Assembly: GCA_963728845.1 (NCBI GenBank)
Contig: CAVSLS010000036.1
Location: 1 to 64,000 of the forward strand
Length of the DNA: 64,000 nucleotides
Source of the DNA: Bog-473 sp963728845
Lineage (GTDB): Bacteria; Actinomycetota; Acidimicrobiia; Acidimicrobiales; RAAP-2
Reading direction: 5' to 3'
In this document: positions 29,392-38,708 of the stretch, piece by piece
How positions within the stretch are numbered: the stretch's first letter is position 1
How the letters are laid out: each line of letters opens with the position of its first letter
Program-made: the position numbers and the translations under genes
Notes under the pieces: generated by a model
What the model was told of the DNA's origin: nothing
Seen by the model: only the letters and a program-made list of their open reading frames with translations
The model's database searches: none

Positions 29392-29514
29392 GGCGACACT
29401 CTGGCTTCGGTACCTGGGCGACACTTTGCGGACGCGGCTTCGGTACCTGGGCGACACTTTGCGGACGCGGCTTCGGTACCTGGGCGACACTGGCTTCGGT
29501 AGGTAGGCGACACT
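29392..29514. repeat. 33-bp tandem repeat with five copies of GGCGACACT
   Basis: Two full 33-bp units at 29405-29437 and 29438-29470, followed by a partial third from 29471, each beginning CTTCGGTACCTGGGCGACAC. The core GGCGACACT occurs at 29392, 29418, 29451, 29484 and 29506. Repeated short cores like this are seen at the ends of IS21/IS481-type elements as transposase-binding sites, but no transposase gene is attached. There are no unique spacers, so it is not CRISPR. Confidence 0.85.
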
Positions 29515-30044
29515 CCATGGCGTTCGCGTCGTCTGAAATATCCTCCGTATGAGCTGTCCCATGGCTTCGACGTGGCGACCTTCAGTCGCTCCGGTGCCGC
29601 TCCAGAGCCTCGCGACGTATGTACCCCGGCCCGGCCACGTCGTCGTCACCAAGATGCCAAAAAGGGCGAGATCGAGCCACCAGTTCCGCAGTTGGTTCGC
29701 AGCGATGCGGAGTGTCTCGGAGTCGCATAGAGCGACTGGCCCTCCATGTTCTCCCGCTCCTCTGCGCCGAAGGTCTCTGCTATGGCCTCGGTTGCCTCGC
29801 GTTCATCCAAGGCCATCTCGGCATGCTCTCGCATGTTGTGATGCGGTCCGTTGCGCCCGCCGACTTGTCCTCCGTCTGCGAGACCTCGCTCCGGCCCTGG
29901 TTGCAACTGACCGAGTCTCAAAGTGCAACCTGGCGAAGAGAACGGGGGCTTCCTTCATAGTGCCCATCTGGGGCTCGATCTGGCTCGTTGTGACGAGTTC
30001 CCAACGGGCAGCGTCTGCGGCGCACGAGGGGCGCTTCTTAACTC
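29515..30044. other. degenerate stretch without a supported gene
   Basis: This 530-bp region between the tandem repeat and the GtrA relic has open frames on both strands but none that I recognise. Its right end may contain the lost N-terminal part of the GtrA copy, since the relic starts mid-protein. Confidence 0.45.
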
Positions 30045-30280
30045 TGGCGAGAGGTCCTGCCGTTCCGGGTCATTGTCCCTCACCGGCAACGGATTGTCCT
30101 GGTCACGGCCTCGTGGGCATACCGATTCGCCAACGAGCATCACCCGCTCCCACCTTGCCCCGACCGTTCTCGTCGTGAAGGCGAACGTCGACGCCTTTGG
30201 GATATTGTGGCCGCTCAAGTTCATCATCCTGAACCGGTTATTCGCGCAGGTCGCAGACACCGAACCTGGGGCCGAGCTGA
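30045..30280 (+). pseudogene. relic of a GtrA gene
   Basis: Read across two frames, this stretch parallels the intact GtrA at 28268: a WREVLPF match to WRELVPF, then RFANEHH against NFADTHH, and after a frame change TVLVVKANVDAFGILW against TILVVGANIAAFGILW, then LKFIILNRLFAQVADTE. The N-terminal half is unrecognisable and the middle has lost its hydrophobic span. It is a decayed duplicate in the same orientation, now followed by the oxygenase relic. Confidence 0.7.
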
Positions 30281-30491
30281 GGTCGGCCCCAGGGCTGGTC
30301 CGGCCAGCGGACGCAGGGCAGGTTGGGCCGAGGGTTCGTACGGGCCGAGACCACGTACGGGGGAAGAATCGATGACCGAGAGAATTTTTGTCCGAGGCTT
30401 GGGCTGTCGTCCGAACGGTGTGGGGGGATGAGCGCCGACATCCGCTACCGGAGCGCCCGCATGGCAGGGGCCATCGCTGCGCGGGTTCCCG

Positions 30492-30990
30492 ATGACGAGC
30501 TCGAGGACCGGCACGTCCGGGGTGCCGGCCATCGATCTGGACCGCCTTAAGCGGGACCCCGAGAGCCTCCGGGCGCGCTACCGAACGGCCGATCTCTATC
30601 CGCACAGCGTGATCGACGACTTCCTCTTGCCGCGGCGACGGAGCGGACTGTCAAGCGGATCCACTCCCGCAGTGGACAATTTCCGCGAGCGAGCGGAGTT
30701 CTCCAACCGGCGACGATCGGGCTCCAGTCAGGTTCCGGCCGAGTCCAATTCGCCGAGGTTCGACAGCTTCGTGAGCGACCTCATCGGGGTGGAGAACCTC
30801 ATCCCAAATCCATCGTCCGACGGTAGCGGTCTCCACCAGACCACGACCGATGGGTTCCTCAACGTCCACCTCACGCTCGCGGTCCACCCGACATGGTCCT
30901 CGTGGCAGTGGCGGGTAACACACCTGACACCAACTCGGAACGAGTCGACGAGGCCAAGATCCTCGCCTACGGGACCGGTACTTCCAGCGT
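30492..30990 (+). pseudogene. relic of the 2OG-Fe(II) oxygenase gene
   Basis: The first ~165 residues of the open frame starting at ATG 30492 align with the intact oxygenase at 24608-25483: VPAIDLDRLKRDPESLRARY against VLDIDRLEREVERLRVEY, LYPHSVIDDFLLP against PYPHIVIDQFLEP, SNSPRFDSFVSDLIGVENL against LNSPRFVQFIGTLLGVDEL, and GSGLHQTTTDGFLNVHLTLAVHP against GGGLHQSTRGGFLNMHADFTVHP. The iron motif HAD has become HLT and the second half with the distal His is missing. The frame happens to run into the next membrane protein gene, but this is not a real fusion. Confidence 0.78.
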
Positions 30991-31007
30991 CGTCGAGGGG
31001 GTCCGTG

Positions 31008-33134
31008 ATGGCCACCGCCACCATCACCGGTGCAGAGCAGGCCGACGAGGAGCGCGTCGAAGACCGGGATGCCGTCACGACGCGCTCGCCGGCGGAGGCA
31101 AGCCGCCGGCGGTTCACCATCGGGGTGGTGACCGGTACGGCGCTGACGATGCCCTTCATGCTGTGGCTGCTGTGGGACCTCTGGTGGGGCAAGGTCAACG
31201 TGATTCGAGGCGTCTCCTTCGACTACTTCTACGACCGCCAGGCCCGAGCCATGTTCCATGGCCACCTGTGGGTCCCCAACGGCCAACTGAGTATCGAGGC
31301 GTTCGCCCACGACGGCCACCAGATCACCTACTTCGGGCTCTTCCCTTCGTTGATTCGGATGCCGATTCTGCTCTTCACCAGCCGCCTCGACGGCGACCTC
31401 ACGGCTCCTTCGCTCCTCCTCGCCTGGTTCGCCACCGCCGTCTTCACCGCCCTGCTCCTCTGGCGGCTGCGGGTCCTCATCCGTGGCACCGCGCTCGTCG
31501 GCCGGGCCGAGGCGGCCTCGTACGGCGTGCTGATGGCCGGCGTGATGGGCGGCTCAGTCGTCATCTACCTGGCGGCGACGCCCTTCGTCTACAACGAGGA
31601 CTTCGCCTGGAGCATCCCGCTCGTCATCGGCATCCTCTTCGTGCTGCTCGGCATCCAGGAGCGGCCGTCGTGGGGCCGGATGGCCGCCGCCGCCGTGCTG
31701 GTGGTGTGCGCGAACCTCGACCGGACACCGGGCGGCTACGCGGCCACAATCGGTTGCATCCTCGTGGCCGCATGGTTCGCCCTGGGCAAGGGGGGAACGG
31801 CTGCCCGTCGTTGGGCGATCCCGTTGGTGGCGATCGGCTTGGTTGGCTTCCTCATCAACGCGGCCGTGAACTACGCGAAATTCGGCATCCTGGTCGGGCT
31901 GCCGTTGCAGGACCAGGTGTGGACCCACCTCAACGCGTACCGCCGCTACTTCCTCGCCGCCAACGGCGGAAAGCCGGAGAACCTCGACCATATCCCTGCC
32001 CAGTTGTGGGCCTACTTCCAGCCCTTCGGAGTCCGCTTCTCCACGCTGTTCCCGTTCATCACCCCGCCCGGGTCCCCCGCCTCGGGTCTCGGGGCGGTGA
32101 TGGAGTTGACCTACCCGACGGCCAGCATGACCACGACAGCACCATTGCTCATCGTGCTCGGCGCCTGGGGGACGGTGACGGCGTTCCGGCGGCGAGGTCC
32201 CGGTCGTGTGCGCCTGGCGCGACTGATCCTGGTCACCGCGGTCGTGGGGACGGGCGGGGTCGTCGTCTGGGGCTACATCTCCCAGCGGTACATCGCGGAC
32301 TTCATGCCCTTCTTCATCATCGCGTCGGCGGTCGGCATGATCGAAGTCTGGCGCCTCCTTGAGGGGCGCAGCCGCAGGGCGCGGGGATGGGCGCTCGGGG
32401 GCCTCTGCGCACTCGCCACATATGGGGTCGCCGCCAACGTGGCCGTCGCGGCGTGGCCTGTCCCGCAATTCACGCAGACCCAGACGGCAGGGTTCGTGCA
32501 GGCCCAGCAGTCGCTCAGCCTCGGTTCGCTCGGTGCCAGCGTTCGCACCGGTGAGTCGCTCCCCTACTGGGGTCCCTCGGGCGAGCTGTTCGCGGTCAAC
32601 CATTGCTCGGGTCTCTATCTGTCGAGCGGTGACGACAGTTCGTCGGTGCCGGGCCAACAGATCGAGCACTACACCTGGATGCCGGTCGAGCAGAACCCCG
32701 CCTTCACCCGCGAGATCGCGTTCACGTTCAACCGCCCGGTCCGCCTTCTGACCCATCCTGTGACGCTCATGACCTACGGCAGGGCGTCGCTCGTCCTCGT
32801 GCCGGTGCAACCAGGTTCCGTCCGCCTCGTGCTCGAGAACTCGGGAACCTCGATCGCGTGGCCCCCGGCGCACGGTTGGATCCTCCCGATCACGTACCTG
32901 CATGCGCAGAGCCGCTTCACCGTCACCGTCGATCCCAATCTCCGTGCTCTGATCCTCACGTGGTACGGGTGGCAGTACCTCGACCACTACATCGCCGGAC
33001 GAGGACCGATCGTCGTCCGGACGACTCCTCAGCCCCCTCCGGGTACGACTCCGGTCATCACGGTCGCGAACGTCCCGACGGCGACGCCGTCCCATCCGAT
33101 GGCGCTCTGCCACAGCCTGGTGGGCGACCGCTGA
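31008..33134 (+). CDS. GT-C-like polytopic membrane protein (family A), intact
   Basis: A 708-residue protein, the only family-A paralogue with an unbroken frame. After a ~35-residue polar N-terminus it has about eleven spans with the shared landmarks YDRQARAMFHGHLWVPNG, ITYFGLFPSLIRMPILL, VYNEDFAWS, ANLDRTPGGYAA and LQDQVWTHLNAYRRYF, then a ~230-residue soluble C-terminal domain (SLPYWGPSGELF, CSGLYLSSGD, MALCHSLVGDR). I use ATG 31008 after GAGGGGG; GTG 31005 is adjacent. The upstream open frame is the oxygenase relic. The topology suggests an envelope sugar transferase or related transporter. No family function is known to me. Confidence 0.88.
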   Translation: MATATITGAEQADEERVEDRDAVTTRSPAEASRRRFTIGVVTGTALTMPFMLWLLWDLWWGKVNVIRGVSFDYFYDRQARAMFHGHLWVPNGQLSIEAFAHDGHQITYFGLFPSLIRMPILLFTSRLDGDLTAPSLLLAWFATAVFTALLLWRLRVLIRGTALVGRAEAASYGVLMAGVMGGSVVIYLAATPFVYNEDFAWSIPLVIGILFVLLGIQERPSWGRMAAAAVLVVCANLDRTPGGYAATIGCILVAAWFALGKGGTAARRWAIPLVAIGLVGFLINAAVNYAKFGILVGLPLQDQVWTHLNAYRRYFLAANGGKPENLDHIPAQLWAYFQPFGVRFSTLFPFITPPGSPASGLGAVMELTYPTASMTTTAPLLIVLGAWGTVTAFRRRGPGRVRLARLILVTAVVGTGGVVVWGYISQRYIADFMPFFIIASAVGMIEVWRLLEGRSRRARGWALGGLCALATYGVAANVAVAAWPVPQFTQTQTAGFVQAQQSLSLGSLGASVRTGESLPYWGPSGELFAVNHCSGLYLSSGDDSSSVPGQQIEHYTWMPVEQNPAFTREIAFTFNRPVRLLTHPVTLMTYGRASLVLVPVQPGSVRLVLENSGTSIAWPPAHGWILPITYLHAQSRFTVTVDPNLRALILTWYGWQYLDHYIAGRGPIVVRTTPQPPPGTTPVITVANVPTATPSHPMALCHSLVGDR

Positions 33135-33242
33135 CCGATGTTGGTACCGGATGGAGACAGGCTGCGGATGGGAAAGCGGGCGCCGACGTGACCGATTGGA
33201 TCGCCGGAGCCGGTTGGTGACGACTCAGCCACCCCTTGGGAC

Positions 33243-35341
33243 ATGAGCGCCACCTTCACCGACCTCGAGCCTCGCCAGACAGTCGAGGATATCCAGAGGC
33301 CCCCAGATCGCGGAGCTGACCGCAGGCGCTTCACCTGGGCCGTTCTCATCGGGATCGCTGTCATCACCGTGCCGTACCTCTGGACCCTCTGGGACCTCTG
33401 GTCGGGAGGAATCGACCCCCTCAGGAGCGTGGCGCCGGACAACTTCTACGACATCCAGGCGCGGGCGTTGTTCCACGGTCACCTGTACATCCCGAACGGG
33501 TCGATCGGCGTCGAGGCCTTCGTCTACCGGGGTCACTCGTACACCTACTTCGGGCTCTTCCCGGCTTTGCTGCGCATGCCGATTCTCCTGGTCACGAGCA
33601 GTCTCGACGGGCGGCTGACGGCTCCCTCGATCCTCCTGGCCTGGATTGTCACCGGCCTGTTCACGTCGCTTCTCCTCTGGAGAACACGCCATCTCGTGCG
33701 CGGGCCGGTGCCACTCGGTTGGGGGGAGGCGGCCTGCTACGGGGTGTTCGCAGCCGCCGTGACCGGTGGGAGCGTGCTGCTGTACCTCGCCAGCGTCTCC
33801 TTCCGTCTACAACGAGGACATGGCGTGGAGCGTGGCCCTCGCGACCGGGGCACTCTTCGCCCTCTTGGGTGTCCTCGAGAGAGCCCTCGCGTCGACGGGT
33901 GTTGCTGCTCGGATGCCTCGTGCTCGCCGCCAACCTCGACCGCCCCTCGACAGGCTATGCCTGCGCTTTTGGTGCTCTGCTCGCGGCGGGCTGGCTCGCG
34001 CTGGCCCGCAGGGATCCGACGGATCGCCGTTTTGCCTTCTCCACGGCGCTCGCGGGACTGGTGCCGCTGGTCGTCGCGGGCGCCATCGGCTGGGCGAAGT
34101 ACCGCGCTCCCATCGGCGGCTACCCGCTGCAAGACCAGGTGTGGACCCAGGTCAACGCCCATCGCCGGTACTTTCTCGCCGTGAACGGTGGCACACCGTT
34201 CGGCACTCCACTTCCTGCCGAGCACCCTGGTCGCCTACTTCCAACCGGCAGGACTGCACCTGACGGGCACGTTCCCTTTCATCACGCTCCCCGCCCACTA
34301 CCCACTCGCGGTGGGCAAGGTGGTGCTCGAGCAGACGCAGCCGACGGCCAGCATCGTGGCGTCGATGCCGCTCCTCTTCCTGCTCAGCTGCTGGGGCGTG
34401 GTGGCGGCGTTCAGGCCACGGGGCTCCGGCGCCATCAGCCTGACCCGTATACCGCTGATCGCCGGGGCCGCCGGAGGAGCCGGCGTCCTCTTCTTCGGCT
34501 TCATCTTCAACCGCTACTCGGCCGACATGCTCCCCTTTCTCATCCTCGCCGGCGCAGTCGGCCTCGTCGACATCTGCCATCGCATCGGCGGTCGGCGGCG
34601 CCTCGTCGTGAACGCGGCGGCCTCGCTCCTTGTCGTGCTCGCCCTCTTCAGCGTCGCCGCCAACCTCGGGATCGCAGCGTCACCGGTTCCGCAGTGGACG
34701 TCCGCACAGGCCAAGAACTACCTCACGGTCCAACGGTCGCTCACCCCGGCTCTCAGTCGGCCTCCGTGATCCGCAGTGGCTCGCTTCCGTACTGGGCCCC
34801 GGCCAACCAGCTCTACGCGGCGCCCGGATGCACTGGTCTCTATCTCTCCACCGGCTATGCGTTCTGGGACTCACCGGGACAACAGATCATGCACTGGACA
34901 TGGATCCCGGTCGAGCAGGCGAAAGCCATCAACACCACCGTCGGGCTCACCTTCAACGTGCCGCCTCAAAGCATCCGGACCGCCGTCCCGCTGCTTCGGT
35001 TCGGCTCGTCGACGCTCGTTGTCGAACCGGCGGGCGGCGGCTTCTTCAACATCCGCCTGGAGAACCCCGGAACCCCCCCCAACACCTGGCCGGAGCCCGT
35101 CGGATGGAACTTCCCCGCCCATGAGCACCTCCAGTACCGTATCGACGTGATGACGGACCCGACGCTCAACCAGATCAAGGTCACGTGGTACGGATCGATC
35201 ATGTTTGTGCACTATCTGCGCGGAAAGGGCCCCGCTCTCGTCGTCGCGAGCCCCAACGGGTCCCGATCGCCGGTGTCGGTGGCCGACGTGACCGGATCCT
35301 CACCCGACATGGGCCTATGCCGGCATCTACTGAACGGATAG
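33243..35341 (+). CDS. GT-C-like polytopic membrane protein (family A), four frameshifts
   Basis: A third family-A paralogue beginning at ATG 33243. The landmarks are present but scattered over frames: YDIQARALFHGHLYIPNG and YTYFGLFPALLRMPILLV in the first, VYNEDMAWSVALATGA after a shift near 33800, ANLDRPSTGYAC and LQDQVWTQVNAHRRYF after another near 33890, LVAYFQPAGLHLTGTFPF after one near 34200, and the C-terminal domain (GSLPYWAPANQLY, CTGLYLSTGY, MGLCRHLLNG) after one near 34745. All parts are in order and cover the full family length, so the gene was recently intact or the sequence has indel errors. A run of eight C bases is at 35073-35080. The stop lies 24 bp before the next membrane gene. 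Confidence 0.82.
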
Positions 35342-35364
35342 GTTCTCCGATGGCGACCGGCTAG

Positions 35365-36879
35365 ATGTCTCATCGGTCAGGCCGAGACATGGTCGACACA
35401 GCGACGTCGTCACGACCGGCTACAGGTGTCGAATTACCTGGCCACGGAGCCATCGCGTCACCGCGTTCGGACTGGCGGTCGTGGCTGATCCCCATCGCCA
35501 CCCTCGTCGGCTTCGCCATCCCGGCGGTGTCCTACCTCTGGATGATCCACGCCTACGGGGTCAACGTCATCTTCGCGGACCAATGGGACGACGTGGCACT
35601 GATCGGTCATGCGTACTCCGGGACCCTCCACCTCTCGACGCTGTGGTCACAGCACTACGAGAACCGCATCTTCTTCCCCAACCTGATCGTCCTGGCCCTC
35701 GCCTACACCACTCATTTCAACGTGGTGACCGAGGAGTACCTGAGCGCCCTCATGTTGTTCGGCGGCACGGCGCTCGTCATCTGCGCTCACAAACGTCGCT
35801 CACCAGAGAGGCGGTGGATCTGGTACTGCCCGGTGGCGTTCCTGCTGCTCTCGCTCGCCCAGGCCGTGAACGCACTGTGGGGCTTCCAGATGGCCTGGTA
35901 CCTGGTGCTTCTCATGGTCACCCTCGCCTTGTTCCTGCTGGACCAGGAGCCACAGCGATGGCCCGTCTTCGGAGGCGCCATCGCCGCGGCCATCGATCGC
36001 GAGCTTCTCGTCACTCCAGGGCTTGCTCGTGTGGCCGGCCGGACTCCTGCTCATCTACCTGAGGCGCCGGCCCGGCCACCTCGCCATTGCCTGGATCGGC
36101 TCCGCGGTCCTCGCCGGCGTGATCTACTTCGTCGGCTTCAACTTCAACGCCTCCCCGTCGGGCACCCAGGGTCCGGCGGCCATGCTCACCTTCTTCGTTC
36201 GGGTCGTGGGTGACATCGTGGGAGAGCGCTCAGCCGGGCGTCCTGGTGACACTCTTCGGCTCGGTGCTGGTCGTGACGGCGATCTGGGTGCTTGGTGCGG
36301 TTCGCCATTTGGGGACGGACCAGCACCGGAGGCCGTCCCTTCGCCCTCTCGCTGATCCTTTTCGGGCTCCTCTTCTCGGGGTTGACCGCGTACGGTCGAT
36401 CCGGTCTCGCCGTCTTTGGATATGAAGTGGAGTACCGCTACACGGTCTTTGCCATCTTCGTCCTCGTCGGTTTGTACCTCGCCGTCCTGGATCCACCTGT
36501 CGCCTCTGAGCTGCCGATCGCCGGAACGTGGTGCTCGATCGCCGCGAACACTGGTCGACAGCGGCACGTCTTCTCCGATCCCGTGTTCACTCTCGCTCGG
36601 GTCGTCGTCGGGGTGGGCATCGTCCTCACCGTGATAGTCGGGTCGGCCAACGGCATTTCCCAGGCGCGCGAGATACGCCAGAGCCGGCTCTATCTGGGAC
36701 AGGTGACCGTCAGGGCCAACCAGTACCCGGACACGGTCGTCGGCAGTCTCGATTGGCTGGAAACGGCCCAGTCCATTCGCAGTCGGATCACGATAGCCAA
36801 GGACCATCGCCTCAGCCTCTTCGGCACAGGTGACGCGGCGAAGTACCTGAGCGAAAAGCCGCTCGATCTCTACAGCTGA
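35365..36879 (+). CDS. GT-C-like polytopic membrane protein (family B), frameshifted
   Basis: A family-B membrane protein, paralogous to the intact gene at 43686-45422. The first frame has IHAYGVNVIFADQWDD, LWSQHYENRIFFPNLIVLAL, THFNVVTEEYLSALML and AHKRRSPERRW, all matching the paralogue. Near 35985 it passes to another frame (LQGLLVWPAGLLLIYLRRR), near 36220 to a third (PGVLVTLFGSVLVVTAIWV) and near 36300 to a fourth ending DLYS at 36879. About ten spans are predicted. The conserved DQWDD and QHNEN-type loop just after the first span is in the place of a GT-C catalytic loop, but this is inference. The start is ATG 35365. Confidence 0.8.
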
Positions 36880-36895
36880 GCCATTACGCGCGACC

Positions 36896-37174
36896 GTGAC
36901 CCTTCCCCGTAACGGGTCGACGCTTCACGGCAGGCAGTTCCTCGACGTGCGCGTATCAGACCTGTTCGACGTCAGGAAGGTTGACTACGTCCTCAACGGC
37001 CCGGGCCTCCAAGGCGACACCTTCGCCACTGGTATCCAGACCAGCTACGGCTGGATCGGCGGATGGAACACCTCGACAGTTCCCAACGGCAGCTACACAA
37101 TCGAGGCGAAAGTCCGTGACTCGGGAGGTCGATCCGTCATGACCGCTCCGGTCGAGGTGCGTGTGGAGAACTAA
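36896..37174 (+). CDS. small Ig-like domain protein or detached C-terminal domain
   Basis: A 92-residue frame from GTG 36896: TLPRNGSTLHGRQFLDV, KVDYVLNGPGL, SYGWIGGWNTSTVPNGSY and IEAKVRDSGGRS form the alternating pattern of a bacterial Ig-like beta-sandwich. It starts 17 bp after the stop of the family-B membrane gene and has no signal peptide or ribosome-binding site that I can see. It may therefore be the extracellular C-terminal domain of that frameshifted protein rather than a separate gene. Such domains usually mediate binding in the envelope. Confidence 0.58.
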   Translation: MTLPRNGSTLHGRQFLDVRVSDLFDVRKVDYVLNGPGLQGDTFATGIQTSYGWIGGWNTSTVPNGSYTIEAKVRDSGGRSVMTAPVEVRVEN

Positions 37175-37269
37175 AGCCACTGCTCAAGTGGCCCCTGGCG
37201 GCACCGCTGCCCCCAATGGCGGGACGCGGACTCCAGCGGCTTTGAGTGCCGTCTCTGGACCAAGTTCGG

Positions 37270-38001
37270 CTATTGGTATGTCGCAGGCGTTGCCAAATCA
37301 GCGCGCGCTGAGGATCTCGAGAAGCGGACCTGCAAGATGGCGCGCAAGACGCTCCAGCCCACCCTGGGAGTCAGCTTCTTCCCTTCATCGACAGACCTCG
37401 GGTTGTACGTGACAGGGACTTCGACGATCTGATAACCCTGGCGCAACAATCGGCACGGAACCTCGGCATCGAAATCGAATCCGTCGCACCGCAGGTTGAG
37501 AGCGCTTGCCACGTCCGACCGCAGCACCTTGTAGCACGTCAAAATGTCCGTTAGGCGGGTGAAGAAGAGCACATTCGCCGACCACGTCAAGAGCTTGTTG
37601 CCGGCGTAGCTCACGAGGGGAGTGTCGCCGCGGCCCTGGTTCTTGAAACGAGATCCGAACACAGCCGGTCGTCCCTCATGCACGAGTCGTTGCACCAGCA
37701 AGGGTATCTGGGCTGGGTCCAACTCCAGATCCGCGTCCTGCACGACCAGAATGTCGCCGGAGGCTCGTTCAAATCCGGTGCGCACCGCGCGACCCTTGCC
37801 CCGAGCCTGATCCTCCAACACCAGCACGATCTCGGGACACGCCGGGAGGGCCTGGAGCGCTTCACGCGTGCCATCGGTTGAGGCACCGTCGACGACAATG
37901 ATCTCTCGAGACATGCCGTAGTCGACTGCACGCACACGCTCGACAAGCGTGACGATTGTCTCCGCTTCGTTCCGTACGGGTATGACGATCGAAAGTTTCA
38001 T
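37270..38001 (-). CDS. GT2 DPM1-like polyprenyl-phosphate glycosyltransferase
   Basis: A 243-residue GT2 enzyme of the dolichyl-/polyprenyl-phosphate sugar synthase type. KLSIVIPVRNEAETI opens the domain, IIVVDGASTDGT follows, then RGKGRAVRTGFERASG, VVQDADLELDP (acidic triad) and PAVFGSRF. GYQIVEVPVTYNPRS is the usual family end. No membrane anchor is present. The ATG 38001 overlaps the stop of the nucleotidyltransferase gene by 4 bp, making it the last gene of a three-gene operon. It likely charges a polyprenyl phosphate with a sugar for the outer-face GT-C enzymes (inference). Confidence 0.92.
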   Translation of the reverse strand: MKLSIVIPVRNEAETIVTLVERVRAVDYGMSREIIVVDGASTDGTREALQALPACPEIVLVLEDQARGKGRAVRTGFERASGDILVVQDADLELDPAQIPLLVQRLVHEGRPAVFGSRFKNQGRGDTPLVSYAGNKLLTWSANVLFFTRLTDILTCYKVLRSDVASALNLRCDGFDFDAEVPCRLLRQGYQIVEVPVTYNPRSVDEGKKLTPRVGWSVLRAILQVRFSRSSARADLATPATYQ

Positions 38002-38708
38002 TCGCGGAAAGCGGCGACGATGCGGGCGGCCTCCTCCAGCTGTTCCATCCGGTCGATCGCCAGCCACGCTCCAGCGAACGGGTACGCCCTCACGGTCAGT
38101 CCCGAATTGACCGCTGCGTTCAGCAGGTCCGGCATCTCAAACGGCTGCCCGCTCGGGACAAGGTCCAGCGCCGACCATCGAAAGACATAGATCCCGGCAT
38201 TGATGGTGTCAATGACGGTCGGTTTCTCCACGACGTTGGTGATGCGATCGCCGTCGAGTTGCATGACGCCGTACGGATGCTTCAACTGATAGTCCCGCGT
38301 GACCACGGTTATGTCGTTGCCGCCCTCTTCGTGGAAGTCGATCAAACGGCGCATGTCGATCTCGGTGAGCAAGTCACCGTTCATCACGAGCAAGGAGTCG
38401 CTCTCTCTCGCCGCGTGACCGAATTGTTTGCGGACAAGTGCGAGCGGCCCTGCCGTACCGAGAGGTTCGGACTCGTGGGCATACTCGATGTGAACTCCCA
38501 GGTGAGCGCCGTCTCGAAAGTAAGTCTCGATCAGCTCAGCCCGGTAGCCGACCGCGATGATGACGTCGCGCAGTCCAAAACCCTTCAACCGGGTCACGAT
38601 CTCCTCAAGGATCGGGTGCTCGCCTACCGGCAACAACGGCTTCGGAATGGCGTAGGTGAGGGGACGCAAGCGGACGCCCAGGCCTCCCGCCAGCAGCACG
38701 ACCTTCAT
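37998..38708 (-). CDS. sugar-phosphate nucleotidyltransferase
   Basis: A 236-residue NTP_transferase-fold enzyme that activates a sugar-1-phosphate to an NDP-sugar. VVLLAGGLGVRLRPLT carries the nucleotide-binding G-rich loop and Arg, IPKPLLPVGEHP the conserved Lys, LLVMNGDLLTEI the metal-binding Asp, and VVEKPTV the sugar-binding Glu-Lys-Pro. It lacks a C-terminal left-handed helix domain, so it resembles RmlA or MurNAc-1-phosphate/PtmE-type uridylyl- or guanylyltransferases rather than GlmU. The ATG 38708 overlaps the dehydratase stop by 4 bp. Its sugar is probably linked to the dehydratase pathway (inference). Confidence 0.95.
   Translation of the reverse strand: MKVVLLAGGLGVRLRPLTYAIPKPLLPVGEHPILEEIVTRLKGFGLRDVIIAVGYRAELIETYFRDGAHLGVHIEYAHESEPLGTAGPLALVRKQFGHAARESDSLLVMNGDLLTEIDMRRLIDFHEEGGNDITVVTRDYQLKHPYGVMQLDGDRITNVVEKPTVIDTINAGIYVFRWSALDLVPSGQPFEMPDLLNAAVNSGLTVRAYPFAGAWLAIDRMEQLEEAARIVAAFRE

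Noticed and set aside
29392..29514. CRISPR array
   Set aside because: The units are directly adjacent with no unique spacers and no cas genes are in the window.
31554..33113. A 519-residue minus-strand frame
   Set aside because: It is a GC-rich shadow of the intact family-A membrane protein; the residues are Arg/Asp/Glu/Gly-rich with no domain.
30492..33134. An oxygenase-membrane protein fusion of 880 residues
   Set aside because: The oxygenase part is truncated and has lost its iron motif, and paralogues of the membrane protein start at the position of ATG 31008. The shared frame is chance.
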